Notes under the pieces: generated by a model
What the model saw: the letters and a program-made list of their open reading frames with translations, nothing else
What the model was told of the DNA's origin: nothing
Databases searched by the model: none
Position numbers and translations under genes: made by a program
Source: Xaviernesmea rhizosphaerae
GTDB taxonomy: Bacteria; Pseudomonadota; Alphaproteobacteria; Rhizobiales; Rhizobiaceae
Assembly: GCF_001938945.1 (NCBI RefSeq)
Contig: NZ_MKIO01000040.1
Location: 1-52,939 of the forward strand
DNA: 52,939 nt
Direction: 5' to 3'
Part shown: positions 9,301 to 16,457 of the stretch, in pieces
Layout: each line of letters opens with the position of its first letter
How positions within the stretch are numbered: position 1 is the first letter of the stretch

Positions 9301-10812
9301 GGCAAGCGCGACTATTATGCCGACAGCAAGATCGGGCTCCGGCCCTTCCGCAAGAACATCAGCTATTTCGGCATCGATGCCGACCAGCTGCTGGTCAACC
9401 AGCCGGATCTGACGCGGCGGATCTTCACCGAGATCGGCGCGCTGTTCGATGACGGCAGGCTGATGCCGCTGCCCTACCGCGCCTTCCATCATGACGAGAT
9501 CGGCCATGCTTTCCGCCTGATGCAGAATGCCGGCCATATCGGCAAGATCGTCGTGCGTCCGCCGGTGGCAGGCCGCGATCATGTGGCGCGCCTGCCGGCG
9601 CGGCCGGCGGCGGTTTCCGGCAAGGGCGTGCATGTGGTCGTCGGCGGCATTGGCGGCTTCGGTCTGATGGCCGCGCAATGGCTGGTCGATCGCGGAGCAA
9701 AGCGGCTGGCGCTTGCCACCCGGCGCGGCCAGGCCGATGCCGAAACGCTGGCGGCGATTGCCCGCTGGGACAAGCGCGGCGTGAAGGCGAGCGTGCATGC
9801 CTGCGACGTGACCGATGCCACTGCCACGGCCGCCCTTCTGGACAGCCTGCGCGCCGAGGCGCCGATCGCTTCGGTCATCCATGCCGCCATGGTGCTGGAT
9901 GATGCGCTGATCGCCAATCTCGACGCCAAGCGCAACAAGCCCGTCATCGACGTCAAGGCCAAGGGCGCGGCCGTGCTCGACCGTCTGACGCGGGAGGACA
10001 GGCTGGAAAGCTTCCTCATGTTCTCCTCGGCGACCACGCTGGTCGGCAATCCGGGCCAGGGCAATTATGTGGCCGCCAACGGCTTCCTCGAAGGGCTGGC
10101 GCGCCGCCGCCGGGCGGAAGGCCTGCCGGCGCTCGCCGTCGGCTTCGGCGCGATTGCCGATGCCGGCTATCTCACCCAGAATGCCGAGGTGAACGAGATC
10201 CTGTCCAAGCGCATCGGCAAGACCGCGCTGAAGGCTGCCCAGGCTCTGAACGAGGTCGCCGCCTACATGGCGCGCGATCCCGGCACGCCAGAGGCCGCCG
10301 TGGTGATGATCTCCGATTTCGACTGGGCGGCGGCGCGGTCCCTGCCGGTCGTGCGCGGGCCGCTGTTCGAGGTGGTGCTGCGCGGGGCGGATCAGTATTC
10401 CGGCAGCAGCGATGGCGCGGCGCTCGATCTGGTAGCGCTGATCGAAGGCAAATCGGCGCAGGAAGCGGAGGATCTGCTGTTCGACATCGTCGCCGGCGAA
10501 ATCGCCGCGATCCTGCGTGTCGCCAAGGATACGATCACCCGCAACAAGATCCTCAAGGAAATCGGCCTCGACAGCCTGATGGCGGTCGAGCTCGGCATCA
10601 GCTTCCAGCAGAACACCGGCTTCGACATGCCGCTGTCGGGCATTGCGGAAACCACGACGGTGGGCGACGTGACCCGCAAGCTCTACGAGAAGGTGAGCAA
10701 GCGCGACCAGGACACCGGCGAGGAGCCGCAGGGCGACGACAAGATGGTGAGCGAACTGGCCAAGCGCCACATTGCCGGCGGCGTGGCCGAAAAGGAGGCT
10801 GCGGGAGCATGA
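3307..10812 (+). CDS. rkpA: RkpA, multifunctional FAS/type I PKS-like synthase
   Basis: This 2501-residue iterative megasynthase is expected to build a fatty-acyl chain on its own carrier domain. Domains in order: ketosynthase (about 1-425; Cys171 in DTACSSS, His306, His344), acyltransferase (about 535-840; Ser617 in GHSVGE), dehydratase (about 870-1160; His922 in HVVDG...P, Asp1088), a long degenerate stretch (about 1180-1730), enoylreductase (about 1760-2080; NADPH motif HGAAGGVG at 1907-1914), ketoreductase (about 2105-2320; GGIGGFG at 2113-2119, Ser2241, Tyr2254) and acyl carrier domain (Ser2423 in DSL). The layout matches animal fatty acid synthase minus the thioesterase. All reductive domains look active, so a saturated chain is expected. 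It overlaps rkpG by four bases (ATGA). Gene order identifies it as rkpA of the rkp-1 K-antigen region. With no thioesterase, release probably depends on RkpG. Confidence 0.93.
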   Translation: MTADIIGRACLAPGADSPQGLFRLLRQGKCTVTQIPAGRWDLARFWHPVMGNAGKTYSFAAGVLDSIYDFDPAVFGMSQREAMYMDPQQRVLLQLAWRALEDANIPAASLRGQNVGVYVGASSLDHANLTVEDPAAAGPYFMTGNTLSVVSNRISHIFGLSGPSMTVDTACSSSLVALDQAMRALNNGEIDTAIVGGVNILAHPLPFVGFAQARMLSPEGLCRAYDNDGVGYVRAEGGVVFVLRRSDRVRQERDRSYARIVASGVNSAGRTNGISLPSREAQAALLSSIYDGHGIDANQVAFVEGHGTGTKVGDPAEVWSIGTVIGAKRRAPVPIGSIKSNIGHTEPASGLFGMLKAMMALENNYLPASLHFETPNENIDFDGLNVRVTSSPIELLRGKKARLAGINSFGFGGANAHVVISDPEPLPEERQRASASGHVFMASAHTASALETLLSSYKSSLAKAGREEARAIVAASGANRAPMRHRFVVRSDDPAAIQRAIADHLETAGKGIGEAGEALGREAKIAFVFSGNGAQWAGMGVDAFRENLHFRQCFTSVSALFKFHADLDLTELLTDPALETRLSDTKIAQPLLFAIQAALSDSLIAMGIKPAAVFGHSVGEIAAAYAAGALSLVDAVTIVAKRSLHQDMLAGQGTMAAVMLGEEAAQAFAEAHGFSQICVAAINAHNSVTISGPVAEVGAFRDAARKAKIPAQVLDINYPFHHPIIDQAKSAFLGDLPDIAPRKSELTYISTVSGTPLDGAELDADYWWKNVREPVRFEAATHSAIALGCTLLLEISPRPILSSYLKETVKQAGVPAAVVATLQRGAAEPNVDPVARSMARAVANGAAIEAARVFGKRNAFVRLPVLPFEPSELRPATTSDSTDLFGRGARFPYTLAGWRADLNSGSWKNHVDAHLFPDLAEHVVDGKAILPGSGFVEIALSAARQFYDNAEIEVTNLDIVRPLELSDSKIMELSTVISPETGDLEIRSRERLSEDDWAVHAVARLRKPTGEPEGAARPSFLGMERTAVVEGAAAYETARQFGLDYGPAFRLLAKAVAYDDRLIDVTLKAPAQALHPFVTYALNPISVDATFHGMVALFGRLTGESGGAPYIPVRFGSIRLSRPGDTVARAVAEIERISPYSIKAAFRFYNEAGALIASFSDCRFRRTFLRQHKTLDDLSYHYQTVAHPRAPALSGAAARAPLSLPLTAAMAEEDVDSTTLLLNAAIYRAAHEIALALSRGGARIDMVDLPGDFAFRCFLASCLLTLEDAGLARHTGETWTITTEYSLPPVGDILKEVYAETSGRVVEAVLINNVHGEALERIARLRAAETADGEVLTFPVPVASDATLDHQAVHSTAVEHRMDIVRAALAAALGQAGEGRGLRILEAGTLSPAFSQQLAALAKAHGATLTLFEPRDNAHRNLELAFEQAPHVAVIKAEQLANIGSVDLIVSASDAIATLLDEDTALRGVIRAGLLQGGALVCATSAPSIFADFCHGLSDSWFARSQTAEFPVGRLATAQQWQSTLSDLGLKAISVEEREARTGGLMVVQAMGAALPIYNEETGDAQGLMLITLAGEEAAVKPGAGVQRVTAQGELAADQALFAQSLNGLHGRRPRALFVFPAADGDKAADVLQVRVMALSAFARAMRDHFGTSDPAGDARPQLVIALPGGAPTAGDRPVSAVNSGLWTFARVLQNEYDLIDLHLIDTGSADALEAGLEVLSLADGEREWIVDPRDGLCLLRAVPGPVPSAIRETTDFVAATIRQRIPSQVGSIAWEETSVPAPGPGEIVVEVAATGLNFRDVMWAMGLLPEEALEDGFAGATIGMELSGHVVAVGREITDLSVGDPVMAIASAAFSTHAVVAREGVARLPRSLDPVAAATVPVAFLTAYYAMVELGRIRAGETILIHGAAGGVGLAALQIAKLFGATVVATAGTREKRRFLQMLGADHVFDSRSMGFVSAVRAATDGKGVDLVLNSLFGDAMEQSLGLVKPFGRFLELGKRDYYADSKIGLRPFRKNISYFGIDADQLLVNQPDLTRRIFTEIGALFDDGRLMPLPYRAFHHDEIGHAFRLMQNAGHIGKIVVRPPVAGRDHVARLPARPAAVSGKGVHVVVGGIGGFGLMAAQWLVDRGAKRLALATRRGQADAETLAAIARWDKRGVKASVHACDVTDATATAALLDSLRAEAPIASVIHAAMVLDDALIANLDAKRNKPVIDVKAKGAAVLDRLTREDRLESFLMFSSATTLVGNPGQGNYVAANGFLEGLARRRRAEGLPALAVGFGAIADAGYLTQNAEVNEILSKRIGKTALKAAQALNEVAAYMARDPGTPEAAVVMISDFDWAAARSLPVVRGPLFEVVLRGADQYSGSSDGAALDLVALIEGKSAQEAEDLLFDIVAGEIAAILRVAKDTITRNKILKEIGLDSLMAVELGISFQQNTGFDMPLSGIAETTTVGDVTRKLYEKVSKRDQDTGEEPQGDDKMVSELAKRHIAGGVAEKEAAGA

Positions 10813-12224
10813 GCCAGAACGAGCAGCGGCCATTCTCGCCGAAGATGAGCACGAGCCTGAAGGAAAACCTGATCGACCGGATGCGCAACACGCACCAGTC
10901 CTCCGAGCGCAACCGCATGGCGCGCTCGGAGCGGGAAGCGCCGGTCACCGTCAGGCGCAAGCAGCCTCGCTTCGAGGACATGCCTGAGTACAAGCAGGTT
11001 CTGACGCAGCAGCTCGCCAGCCAGCAGCTCCACATCGACAATCCCTTCTACCGCGCGCATGAGACGGCAGCCGGCGCCACCACGGTGATCGACGGCCGCA
11101 AGCTGATCAACTTCGCCTCCTACGACTATCTGGGCCTGAACCGGCATCCGGCCGTTCTGGCGCAGGCGAAGAAGGCGATCGACGATTTCGGCATTTCCGC
11201 TTCCGCCAGCCGGCTGGTGGCGGGCGAGCGCCCGGTTCATGCCGCGCTGGAAGAGCGTCTGGCGGGTTTTTACGGCGTCGAATCTGCCATTGCTTTCGTC
11301 AGCGGCTACCTCACCAATGTCGCGGCGATTTCCTGCCTGCTCGGGCCACAGGACCTCGTCGTCCATGACGAGTTCATCCACAACAGCGCGCTCGCCGGCA
11401 TCAAGCTGTCGGGCGCCACCCGCCGGCTGTTCAAGCACAATGACGTGGCCGATCTCGACCATGTGCTGCGCACGGTGGCCGGCGATTATCGGCGCATCCT
11501 CGTCATCGTCGAGGGCATCTATTCGATGGATGGCGACGTCGCCAACCTGCCGGCGATCCTGAAGCTCAAGGCCGAATACGGCTTCTGGCTGATGGTGGAC
11601 GAGGCCCACGCGCTCGGCATTCTCGGATCGAAGGGGCGCGGCACTTTCGAGCATTTCGGCCTGGACGCAAAAGAGGTCGATATCTGGATGGGCACGCTGT
11701 CCAAGACCACGTCGAGCTGCGGCGGCTATATCGCCGGCAGCGCGGCGCTGATCGCCATCCTCAAGGCCCAGGCCGGCGGCTTCGTCTACAGTGTCGGCCT
11801 GGCGCCGACCCTCGCCTCCGCCGCGCTCGCCAGCGTCGAGATCCTGGCGCGCGAGCCCGAGCGGGCGGCCGCACTGCGCCGCAATGGCGCGCTGTTCCTG
11901 AAGCTGGCGCAGGAAGCCGGGCTTGATACGGGCCTGAGCGGTGGCTTCTCGGTCGTGCCGATCCTCGTGGGCGATTCGCTGCGCGCGGTGCAATTGTCGA
12001 ACGACCTTCTCGCCGCCGGCATCAACGCGCTGCCGATCATCCATCCCGCCGTGCCCGAGGGGCAGGCGCGGCTGCGCTTCTTCATCACCAGCGATCATAC
12101 CGAGGCGCAGATCCGCGAGACCGTGGCGATCACAGCCGAGCGGCTGAAGGCGCTGACGGACCGCAATTTCGGCCTCGCCTCGATCAATGTCGAGCAGATG
12201 ATGAAGCTGCTCGCCACGCAATGA
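10809..12224 (+). CDS. rkpG: RkpG, alpha-oxoamine synthase (AONS/SPT-like, PLP)
   Basis: The 471-residue PLP enzyme belongs to the alpha-oxoamine synthase family (8-amino-7-oxononanoate synthase, serine palmitoyltransferase, ALA synthase), which condenses an acyl thioester with an amino acid and releases CO2. Visible signatures include ASRLVAGERPVH, DEFIHNSA, the PLP-ring Asp region DEAHALG, and the Schiff-base Lys299 in GTLSKTTSSCGGY. About 60 residues precede the core and are rich in Arg and Lys; this is longer than in BioF. Its ATG overlaps the rkpA stop and its stop overlaps the rkpH ATG, so the three genes are translationally coupled. Known family chemistry plus this context suggests that it takes the RkpA-bound acyl chain and joins it to Ser, Gly or Ala. 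The amino acid cannot be told from the sequence. No biotin genes are nearby. Confidence 0.9.
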   Translation: MSQNEQRPFSPKMSTSLKENLIDRMRNTHQSSERNRMARSEREAPVTVRRKQPRFEDMPEYKQVLTQQLASQQLHIDNPFYRAHETAAGATTVIDGRKLINFASYDYLGLNRHPAVLAQAKKAIDDFGISASASRLVAGERPVHAALEERLAGFYGVESAIAFVSGYLTNVAAISCLLGPQDLVVHDEFIHNSALAGIKLSGATRRLFKHNDVADLDHVLRTVAGDYRRILVIVEGIYSMDGDVANLPAILKLKAEYGFWLMVDEAHALGILGSKGRGTFEHFGLDAKEVDIWMGTLSKTTSSCGGYIAGSAALIAILKAQAGGFVYSVGLAPTLASAALASVEILAREPERAAALRRNGALFLKLAQEAGLDTGLSGGFSVVPILVGDSLRAVQLSNDLLAAGINALPIIHPAVPEGQARLRFFITSDHTEAQIRETVAITAERLKALTDRNFGLASINVEQMMKLLATQ

Positions 12225-13093
12225 GCGAGCGGCCTGCCCCGCCCCGTTCCCAATGGACCGGGACCGGCGTTAAAGGTCCCGTCCCCGCCGGCGCGCATGT
12301 GGTGGTAACGGGCGGGTCGAGCGGCATCGGCCTTGCCATTGCCAGCGCCTATGCCGCACGCGGCGCGCGCCTGACCCTGATCGCGCGCGGCAGCGATGCC
12401 CTCACAGAGGCCGTCCAGCGGCTGAAGACGGACCATCCGGAAGCCAGCGTCGCGGCAGAGGCCGCGGACATTGCACGAAACGACGCTATCGCCGCGGCGC
12501 TGCAACGCGCCGAGGCGCGGTTAGGCCCGTGTGAGGTCGTCATCGCCTGCGCCGGTCTGGTGGCGCCGGCCCGTTTCGATGTGCAACCGGCCGAAGATTT
12601 CGACCGGCAGATCTCCGTCAATCTGATCGGCACGGCCAATACGATCCGCGCCGCGCTGCCGGGCCTGCGGCTGACCGGCGGGCGGCTGATGATCGTCGGT
12701 TCCGGCGCGGGCCTCATCGGGCTTTACGGCTATGCCGCCTATTGCGCCTCGAAATCCGCTCTGATCGGCCTGGCCGATTCCCTGCGGCTGGAGCTTGCAG
12801 GCGACGGCATTTCCGTCGGCCTGTGCTATCCACCCGACACCGAGACGCCGCAGCTGGCGCAGGAGCGGCCGCTGCGGCCAGCAGAAGCGGAGATCATGAT
12901 GGGCAAGGTGGCGGCCTGGCCGGCCGACCGGCTGGCCGGCAAGATCCTGGCCGCAATCGACCGCCGCCGCGCCAATCTCTATTTCACGCTGGAGCTCGGC
13001 CTGCTGGGTTATCTGGGTTCCAGCCTGCGGCCGCTGCTCTATGCCTGGTTCGGCCGGCGGATCGCAGCGGCCAGCCGGAAAGGGATGCGATAG
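12221..13093 (+). CDS. rkpH: RkpH, short-chain reductase resembling 3-ketodihydrosphingosine reductase
   Basis: This 290-residue NAD(P)-dependent short-chain dehydrogenase/reductase has the cofactor motif GGSSGIG, catalytic Ser161, Tyr174 and Lys178 (YCASK), and a hydrophobic C-terminal segment (about 247-275) ending in a basic tail, suggesting membrane association. Two stretches are strikingly like eukaryotic 3-ketodihydrosphingosine reductase (KDSR): the GAHVVVTGGSSGIG start and the YPPDT(E/D)TP segment after the active site, followed by a similar acidic/Pro-rich stretch. The expected reaction is reduction of the 3-keto group made by RkpG to an alcohol. It overlaps rkpG by four bases. The SDR assignment is secure; the KDSR-like role is inferred from these motifs and from its coupling to an oxoamine synthase. 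Confidence 0.9.
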   Translation: MSERPAPPRSQWTGTGVKGPVPAGAHVVVTGGSSGIGLAIASAYAARGARLTLIARGSDALTEAVQRLKTDHPEASVAAEAADIARNDAIAAALQRAEARLGPCEVVIACAGLVAPARFDVQPAEDFDRQISVNLIGTANTIRAALPGLRLTGGRLMIVGSGAGLIGLYGYAAYCASKSALIGLADSLRLELAGDGISVGLCYPPDTETPQLAQERPLRPAEAEIMMGKVAAWPADRLAGKILAAIDRRRANLYFTLELGLLGYLGSSLRPLLYAWFGRRIAAASRKGMR

Positions 13094-13265
13094 GCAAGCG
13101 GCATCCGCCTGACGGCGTTGCGGTGAAAGGACACGGTTTGGGAGAAGCGGATTTGCCCGCTTCCGGGCGCCCCGGAAATGCTTTAGAGCTTGGCGCACGA
13201 TGAACGTGCCCTGCCCGTCCGTCTGCGGCGACCTCCGGCGCTGACAAGACAGCGGATTGCTCGCG

Positions 13266-13309
13266 CACAGCCCTTGCCCTGCCGGAACGACAGGCCGGCA
13301 GGGGCTGTG
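13266..13309. other. strong stem-loop in the rkpH-rkpI gap
   Basis: CCCTGCCGG (13277-13285) pairs perfectly with CCGGCAGGG (13295-13303), and the outer CACAG/CTGTG arms extend the stem with a bulge. No T-run follows, so it is not a classical terminator. The 270-base gap also holds a smaller hairpin, TTCCGGG/CCCGGAA (13161-13177). The gap breaks an otherwise overlapping gene series, so the structure may set different expression for rkpAGH and rkpIJ by RNA processing or attenuation. Confidence 0.4.
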
Positions 13310-13363
13310 CGGCGAGGGATGCGCGGCGATGGACAGACGGCTGACGATCAAAAAGGAATAGAC

Positions 13364-15157
13364 TTGGCACCGATGTCGTTCCAGCTGCATGATCACCCGT
13401 TCATGCTGACGTTCCTGTGCTTCGCTTTTGCATCCGCGGTCATTCTCATGACCGACAAATTCGCCATGCCAACACGCGAGCGGCGGATCATTCGCGCGAG
13501 CGGTGAGGCGGCGCGCGTCTGGCGGGACATGGCGGCGCGCCTGCCCATCATCGCGCTGGTCTTCACCGGCTTCTTCGCCATTTCCTGGCGTCCGCTCTAT
13601 GCCGCCGCCGGCGCCATGAGCTTCTTCATCATCTTCACCGGGATTTCTCGCGCGAAATACAAGTTCATCCGCGAGCCGCTGGTGTTTTCCGACATCGCCA
13701 TGGTCGCCGATGTCTTCAAATACAAGTCGATCTTCTATGCCAACTCCCTGAACATCGTCTTCTGGCTGGTGGCGTTCTCCTATGTCTTTGGCGTCTCCGG
13801 GCTCTATATGTATTTCGAGCCCAATGTGCTGCCGGACCATGCGCATCTGTTCTATATCCTGCTGGCGATCCTGCTGGCGGACGTGCCCTGGATCCTGCTG
13901 TTCTACGGCCCGGTGAACCGGCCGGTGGCCGCATTGGTGCAGCGCCTGGTGGGCCAGCCCAACGTCAAGGTCAGCACGCTGCGCTTCGGCACCTTCTGCT
14001 CGGTCATCTTCCACTTCATCCTCTGGCTGGCGCGCCGGCGCGAGAAGGTGGTGGCGGAGATTTCCGAGGCCTTCTTCGCCGCGGTCCAGACCATCATCGG
14101 CGGCGAGGACGACAAGGCGCCGCTGATCGTCGTCTGGCAGTCGGAATCCTTCATCGACATGCGCCATTTCGGCGTCGACACGATCAAGCTGCCCAATATC
14201 GACCGGCTGCAGAAGCTCTCGGCGCAATGGGGCCGGCTGTCCACCGTGTTCGAGGGCGGCTACACGCTGCGCACCGAATTTGCCGTGCTGAGCGGGCTGG
14301 AGCCCGATCATCTCCATGTCGATGCCAGCTATCCCTATCTGCGCGCGCGCAATTATTCCGACATCGTCTGGCCGACCAAGCTGAAGAAGGCCGGCTGGCG
14401 CACCCATTTCATCCATCCCTATGCCCGCACCTTCTTCCTGCGCCACAAGGCCATGCCGCTGCTGGGCTTCCAGAAGATGACCATGCTGGACGGCTTCGAC
14501 CACGTGCCCGAGCGGGACGGGGCTTATGTTTCGGATGCGGCATTGACGGCCAAGGTGATCGCCGAGGCGCAGGCCCAAACCGGCGAGCATGGCGACCTGC
14601 TTTTCGTCGCCTCCATGGCCAATCATGGCCCCTGGGAGCCGGGGCGCGTGGAGGGGTTGACCGATCCCGTCAGCATCTATCTGGAGATCCTGCAGCAGTC
14701 GGACAAGGCGCTGGGACAGCTCGTCGACCAGCTCGGCAAGCTCGACCGGCCGGTGTGGCTGCTGTTTTACGGCGACCATGCGCCGCTCCTGAAATCCTTC
14801 GCCGATCCCTTCCCCGACCCGCGGACCGATTATTTCATCGTGCCCCTGGCCAAGGCGCGCACGGCCCAACACGGCCCGGTCTTCCCGCGCAATGAGGAGC
14901 CGTGGAACCTGATGGGCACGCTGCTGAAGCTCGCCGGGCTGGAGAAGGAACGGCTGGCGAAGACGCAGGGGCCGGTGGGCGCGCCGCTCCCCAAATCCGG
15001 GGCAAGCAAGTCGGGGGCGGCCAAGTCCGGGCCGAGCAAGTCTGGGCCAGCCAAATCCGGAGGCGCCAAGCCGGGCACACCCAACACCGAGACCTCGAAG
15101 ACGGCTCCGCCGACGACGCCCGCATCGCCCGCGCCAGAATCCTCCGGCCAGGTCTGA
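13364..15157 (+). CDS. rkpI: RkpI, membrane sulfatase/LtaS-fold transferase
   Basis: The protein (597 residues from TTG 13364, or 594 from ATG 13373) has several N-terminal hydrophobic helices within about 1-190 and then an alkaline-phosphatase/sulfatase fold related to lipoteichoic acid synthase and phosphoethanolamine/phosphoglycerol transferases. Expected signatures are a nucleophile Thr304 in LRTEF and metal ligands in YGDH (469-472) and MANHGPW. The catalytic domain would face the periplasm. The TTG is preferred because AAGGA (13353-13357) sits 6 bases upstream, against 15 for the ATG; the longer frame from 13190 lacks an RBS. The C-terminus ends in a five-residue tandem repeat. It overlaps rkpJ. 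By family it may move a phospho-headgroup from a phospholipid to the capsule lipid or glycan; this is inference. Confidence 0.85.
   Translation: MAPMSFQLHDHPFMLTFLCFAFASAVILMTDKFAMPTRERRIIRASGEAARVWRDMAARLPIIALVFTGFFAISWRPLYAAAGAMSFFIIFTGISRAKYKFIREPLVFSDIAMVADVFKYKSIFYANSLNIVFWLVAFSYVFGVSGLYMYFEPNVLPDHAHLFYILLAILLADVPWILLFYGPVNRPVAALVQRLVGQPNVKVSTLRFGTFCSVIFHFILWLARRREKVVAEISEAFFAAVQTIIGGEDDKAPLIVVWQSESFIDMRHFGVDTIKLPNIDRLQKLSAQWGRLSTVFEGGYTLRTEFAVLSGLEPDHLHVDASYPYLRARNYSDIVWPTKLKKAGWRTHFIHPYARTFFLRHKAMPLLGFQKMTMLDGFDHVPERDGAYVSDAALTAKVIAEAQAQTGEHGDLLFVASMANHGPWEPGRVEGLTDPVSIYLEILQQSDKALGQLVDQLGKLDRPVWLLFYGDHAPLLKSFADPFPDPRTDYFIVPLAKARTAQHGPVFPRNEEPWNLMGTLLKLAGLEKERLAKTQGPVGAPLPKSGASKSGAAKSGPSKSGPAKSGGAKPGTPNTETSKTAPPTTPASPAPESSGQV
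14990..15079 (+). repeat. six-unit 15-base tandem repeat within rkpI
   Basis: Six consecutive 15-base units near the 3' end of rkpI encode the pentapeptides PKSGA, SKSGA, AKSGP, SKSGP, AKSGG and AKPGT (from residue 543). The tail is basic, Ser/Gly/Pro-rich and probably disordered. Such repeats can change copy number by slippage without shifting frame. Confidence 0.9.
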
Positions 15158-16431
15158 TGGTCATGCGGACCTTCCTGTTTCTGCAGGGCCCCTCCTCGCC
15201 GATCTTCGCCGGGATCGCCGATCGGCTGGAAGAGCGCGGCCACCGCTGTGTCAGGATCAATCTCAACATCGGCGACAGCCTGTTCTGGCGGCGCAGGGGC
15301 GGCCACGCCTATCGCGGCCGGCCGGAGGGCTGGCCGGCCTTTCTCGATCGCTTCCTGGTGGCGCATCGCGTGACCGACATCGTGCTGCTCGGCGAGGAGC
15401 GGGCCTATCACCGGGTCGCCACGCAAGCAGCGCGGCGGCTGGGCATCCGCGTCTATGTGGTGGAGATGGGCTATCTCCGGCCGGACTGGCTGACGGTCGA
15501 GCGCGGCGGCATGTCTTCCAACTCGCATTTCCCTGACGATCCCGAGCAGGTTCTCGCCGCGGCGGAAGGCTTGCCGGAGCCGGACTGGACCCGGCGCCAC
15601 AGCCAGACCTTCCTGGCCGAGGCCGCCTATGACCTCCTCTACAATCTTCCGAATGTCTTTCTCAATCTCGGCTATCCCTTCTATCGCCGCCACGCGCTGT
15701 TTCATCCGCTGGCCGAATATGCCGGCTGGGTCATGCGCCTTGCGGGCGAGAAGCGGCGTGGAGCGGCGGCGGCAGCGGCCATTGCAGAGCTGACGCAGGC
15801 CGGTGCGCCGGTCTTCGTCTATCCCCTGCAATTGCAGACCGACTTTCAGCTGCGCGCCCATTCACCCTATCGCGACCAGCGCGAGGCGATCGCCGAAGTG
15901 CTGGCCTCCTTCGCCCGCTTCGCGCCGATCGAGGCCCGGCTGGCGGTGAAGGTGCATCCACTCGACAATGGTCTGATCGACTGGAAGGGCCTGATCGGCG
16001 CGACGGCGCTGAGGCTCGGCATCGACCGCCGCGTGACCTATCTCGACGGCGGCTCGCTCGACCGGCTGCTGGAGGGGTCTGCGGGCGTGGTCACCGTCAA
16101 TTCGACCGTCGGCCTGCATGCGCTGCAGCGCGATCTGCCGGTGAAGGTTCTCGGCGCGGCGATCTTCCGCATGGAGCGGCTGACCGACCAGAAGCCGCTC
16201 GATGCCTTCTGGGCCGAGCCGCAGGCGCCCGATCCCGCGCTCTGCCGCGCCTTTTTCCGGTTGCTCGCGGCAAGCGTTCAGGTGCGCGGAAACTTCTATT
16301 CCAGGTCCGGCGCAGATGCCGGCGCCCGGGCGATCGCGGAGCGGCTCGATCGCCAGACCGTCAACGCTCCAGGCGCCTTCATCGACCCGCCGCCGCGCGC
16401 GAGGCCCGCCAAGACCGGGCGGTCAGGCTGA
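15157..16431 (+). CDS. rkpJ: RkpJ, KpsS-like capsule polysaccharide protein
   Basis: The 424-residue protein resembles KpsS/LipB capsule proteins, known as Kdo-transferases that build the poly-Kdo linker on the lipid anchor of group 2 capsules. Visible features are the N-terminal LFLQGPSSPIF, the mid-region motif PLQLQTDFQLRAHS, the VKVHPLDNG motif and the VTVNSTVGLHAL motif, all typical of this family. It has no signal peptide or membrane helix and should act at the cytoplasmic face. The ATG at 15157 overlaps the rkpI stop (TGATG); the upstream extension of the frame lies inside rkpI and is not used. A second ATG at 15163 is possible. A KpsC partner is not in the window. It converges with kpsF, with only 26 bases between them. 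Confidence 0.88.
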   Translation: MVMRTFLFLQGPSSPIFAGIADRLEERGHRCVRINLNIGDSLFWRRRGGHAYRGRPEGWPAFLDRFLVAHRVTDIVLLGEERAYHRVATQAARRLGIRVYVVEMGYLRPDWLTVERGGMSSNSHFPDDPEQVLAAAEGLPEPDWTRRHSQTFLAEAAYDLLYNLPNVFLNLGYPFYRRHALFHPLAEYAGWVMRLAGEKRRGAAAAAAIAELTQAGAPVFVYPLQLQTDFQLRAHSPYRDQREAIAEVLASFARFAPIEARLAVKVHPLDNGLIDWKGLIGATALRLGIDRRVTYLDGGSLDRLLEGSAGVVTVNSTVGLHALQRDLPVKVLGAAIFRMERLTDQKPLDAFWAEPQAPDPALCRAFFRLLAASVQVRGNFYSRSGADAGARAIAERLDRQTVNAPGAFIDPPPRARPAKTGRSG

Positions 16432-16457
16432 TAAGAGATTTTCCCCGCTGAGGGACG

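Noticed and set aside
8788..10833. 681-residue minus-strand frame
   Set aside because: Antisense to the enoylreductase, ketoreductase and carrier domains of rkpA, without any family signature.
10809..12224. biotin biosynthesis BioF
   Set aside because: The fold fits, but no other bio genes are near and the gene is coupled to rkpA and rkpH.
13190..13363. longer N-terminus for RkpI
   Set aside because: The added 58 residues are Arg/Pro-rich, have no RBS and overlap strong hairpins; the start at 13364 has AAGGA at 6 bases.
12521..14872. 783-residue minus-strand frame
   Set aside because: Covers rkpH and rkpI in antisense and crosses their intergenic gap; His/Asp/Gln-rich shadow composition.
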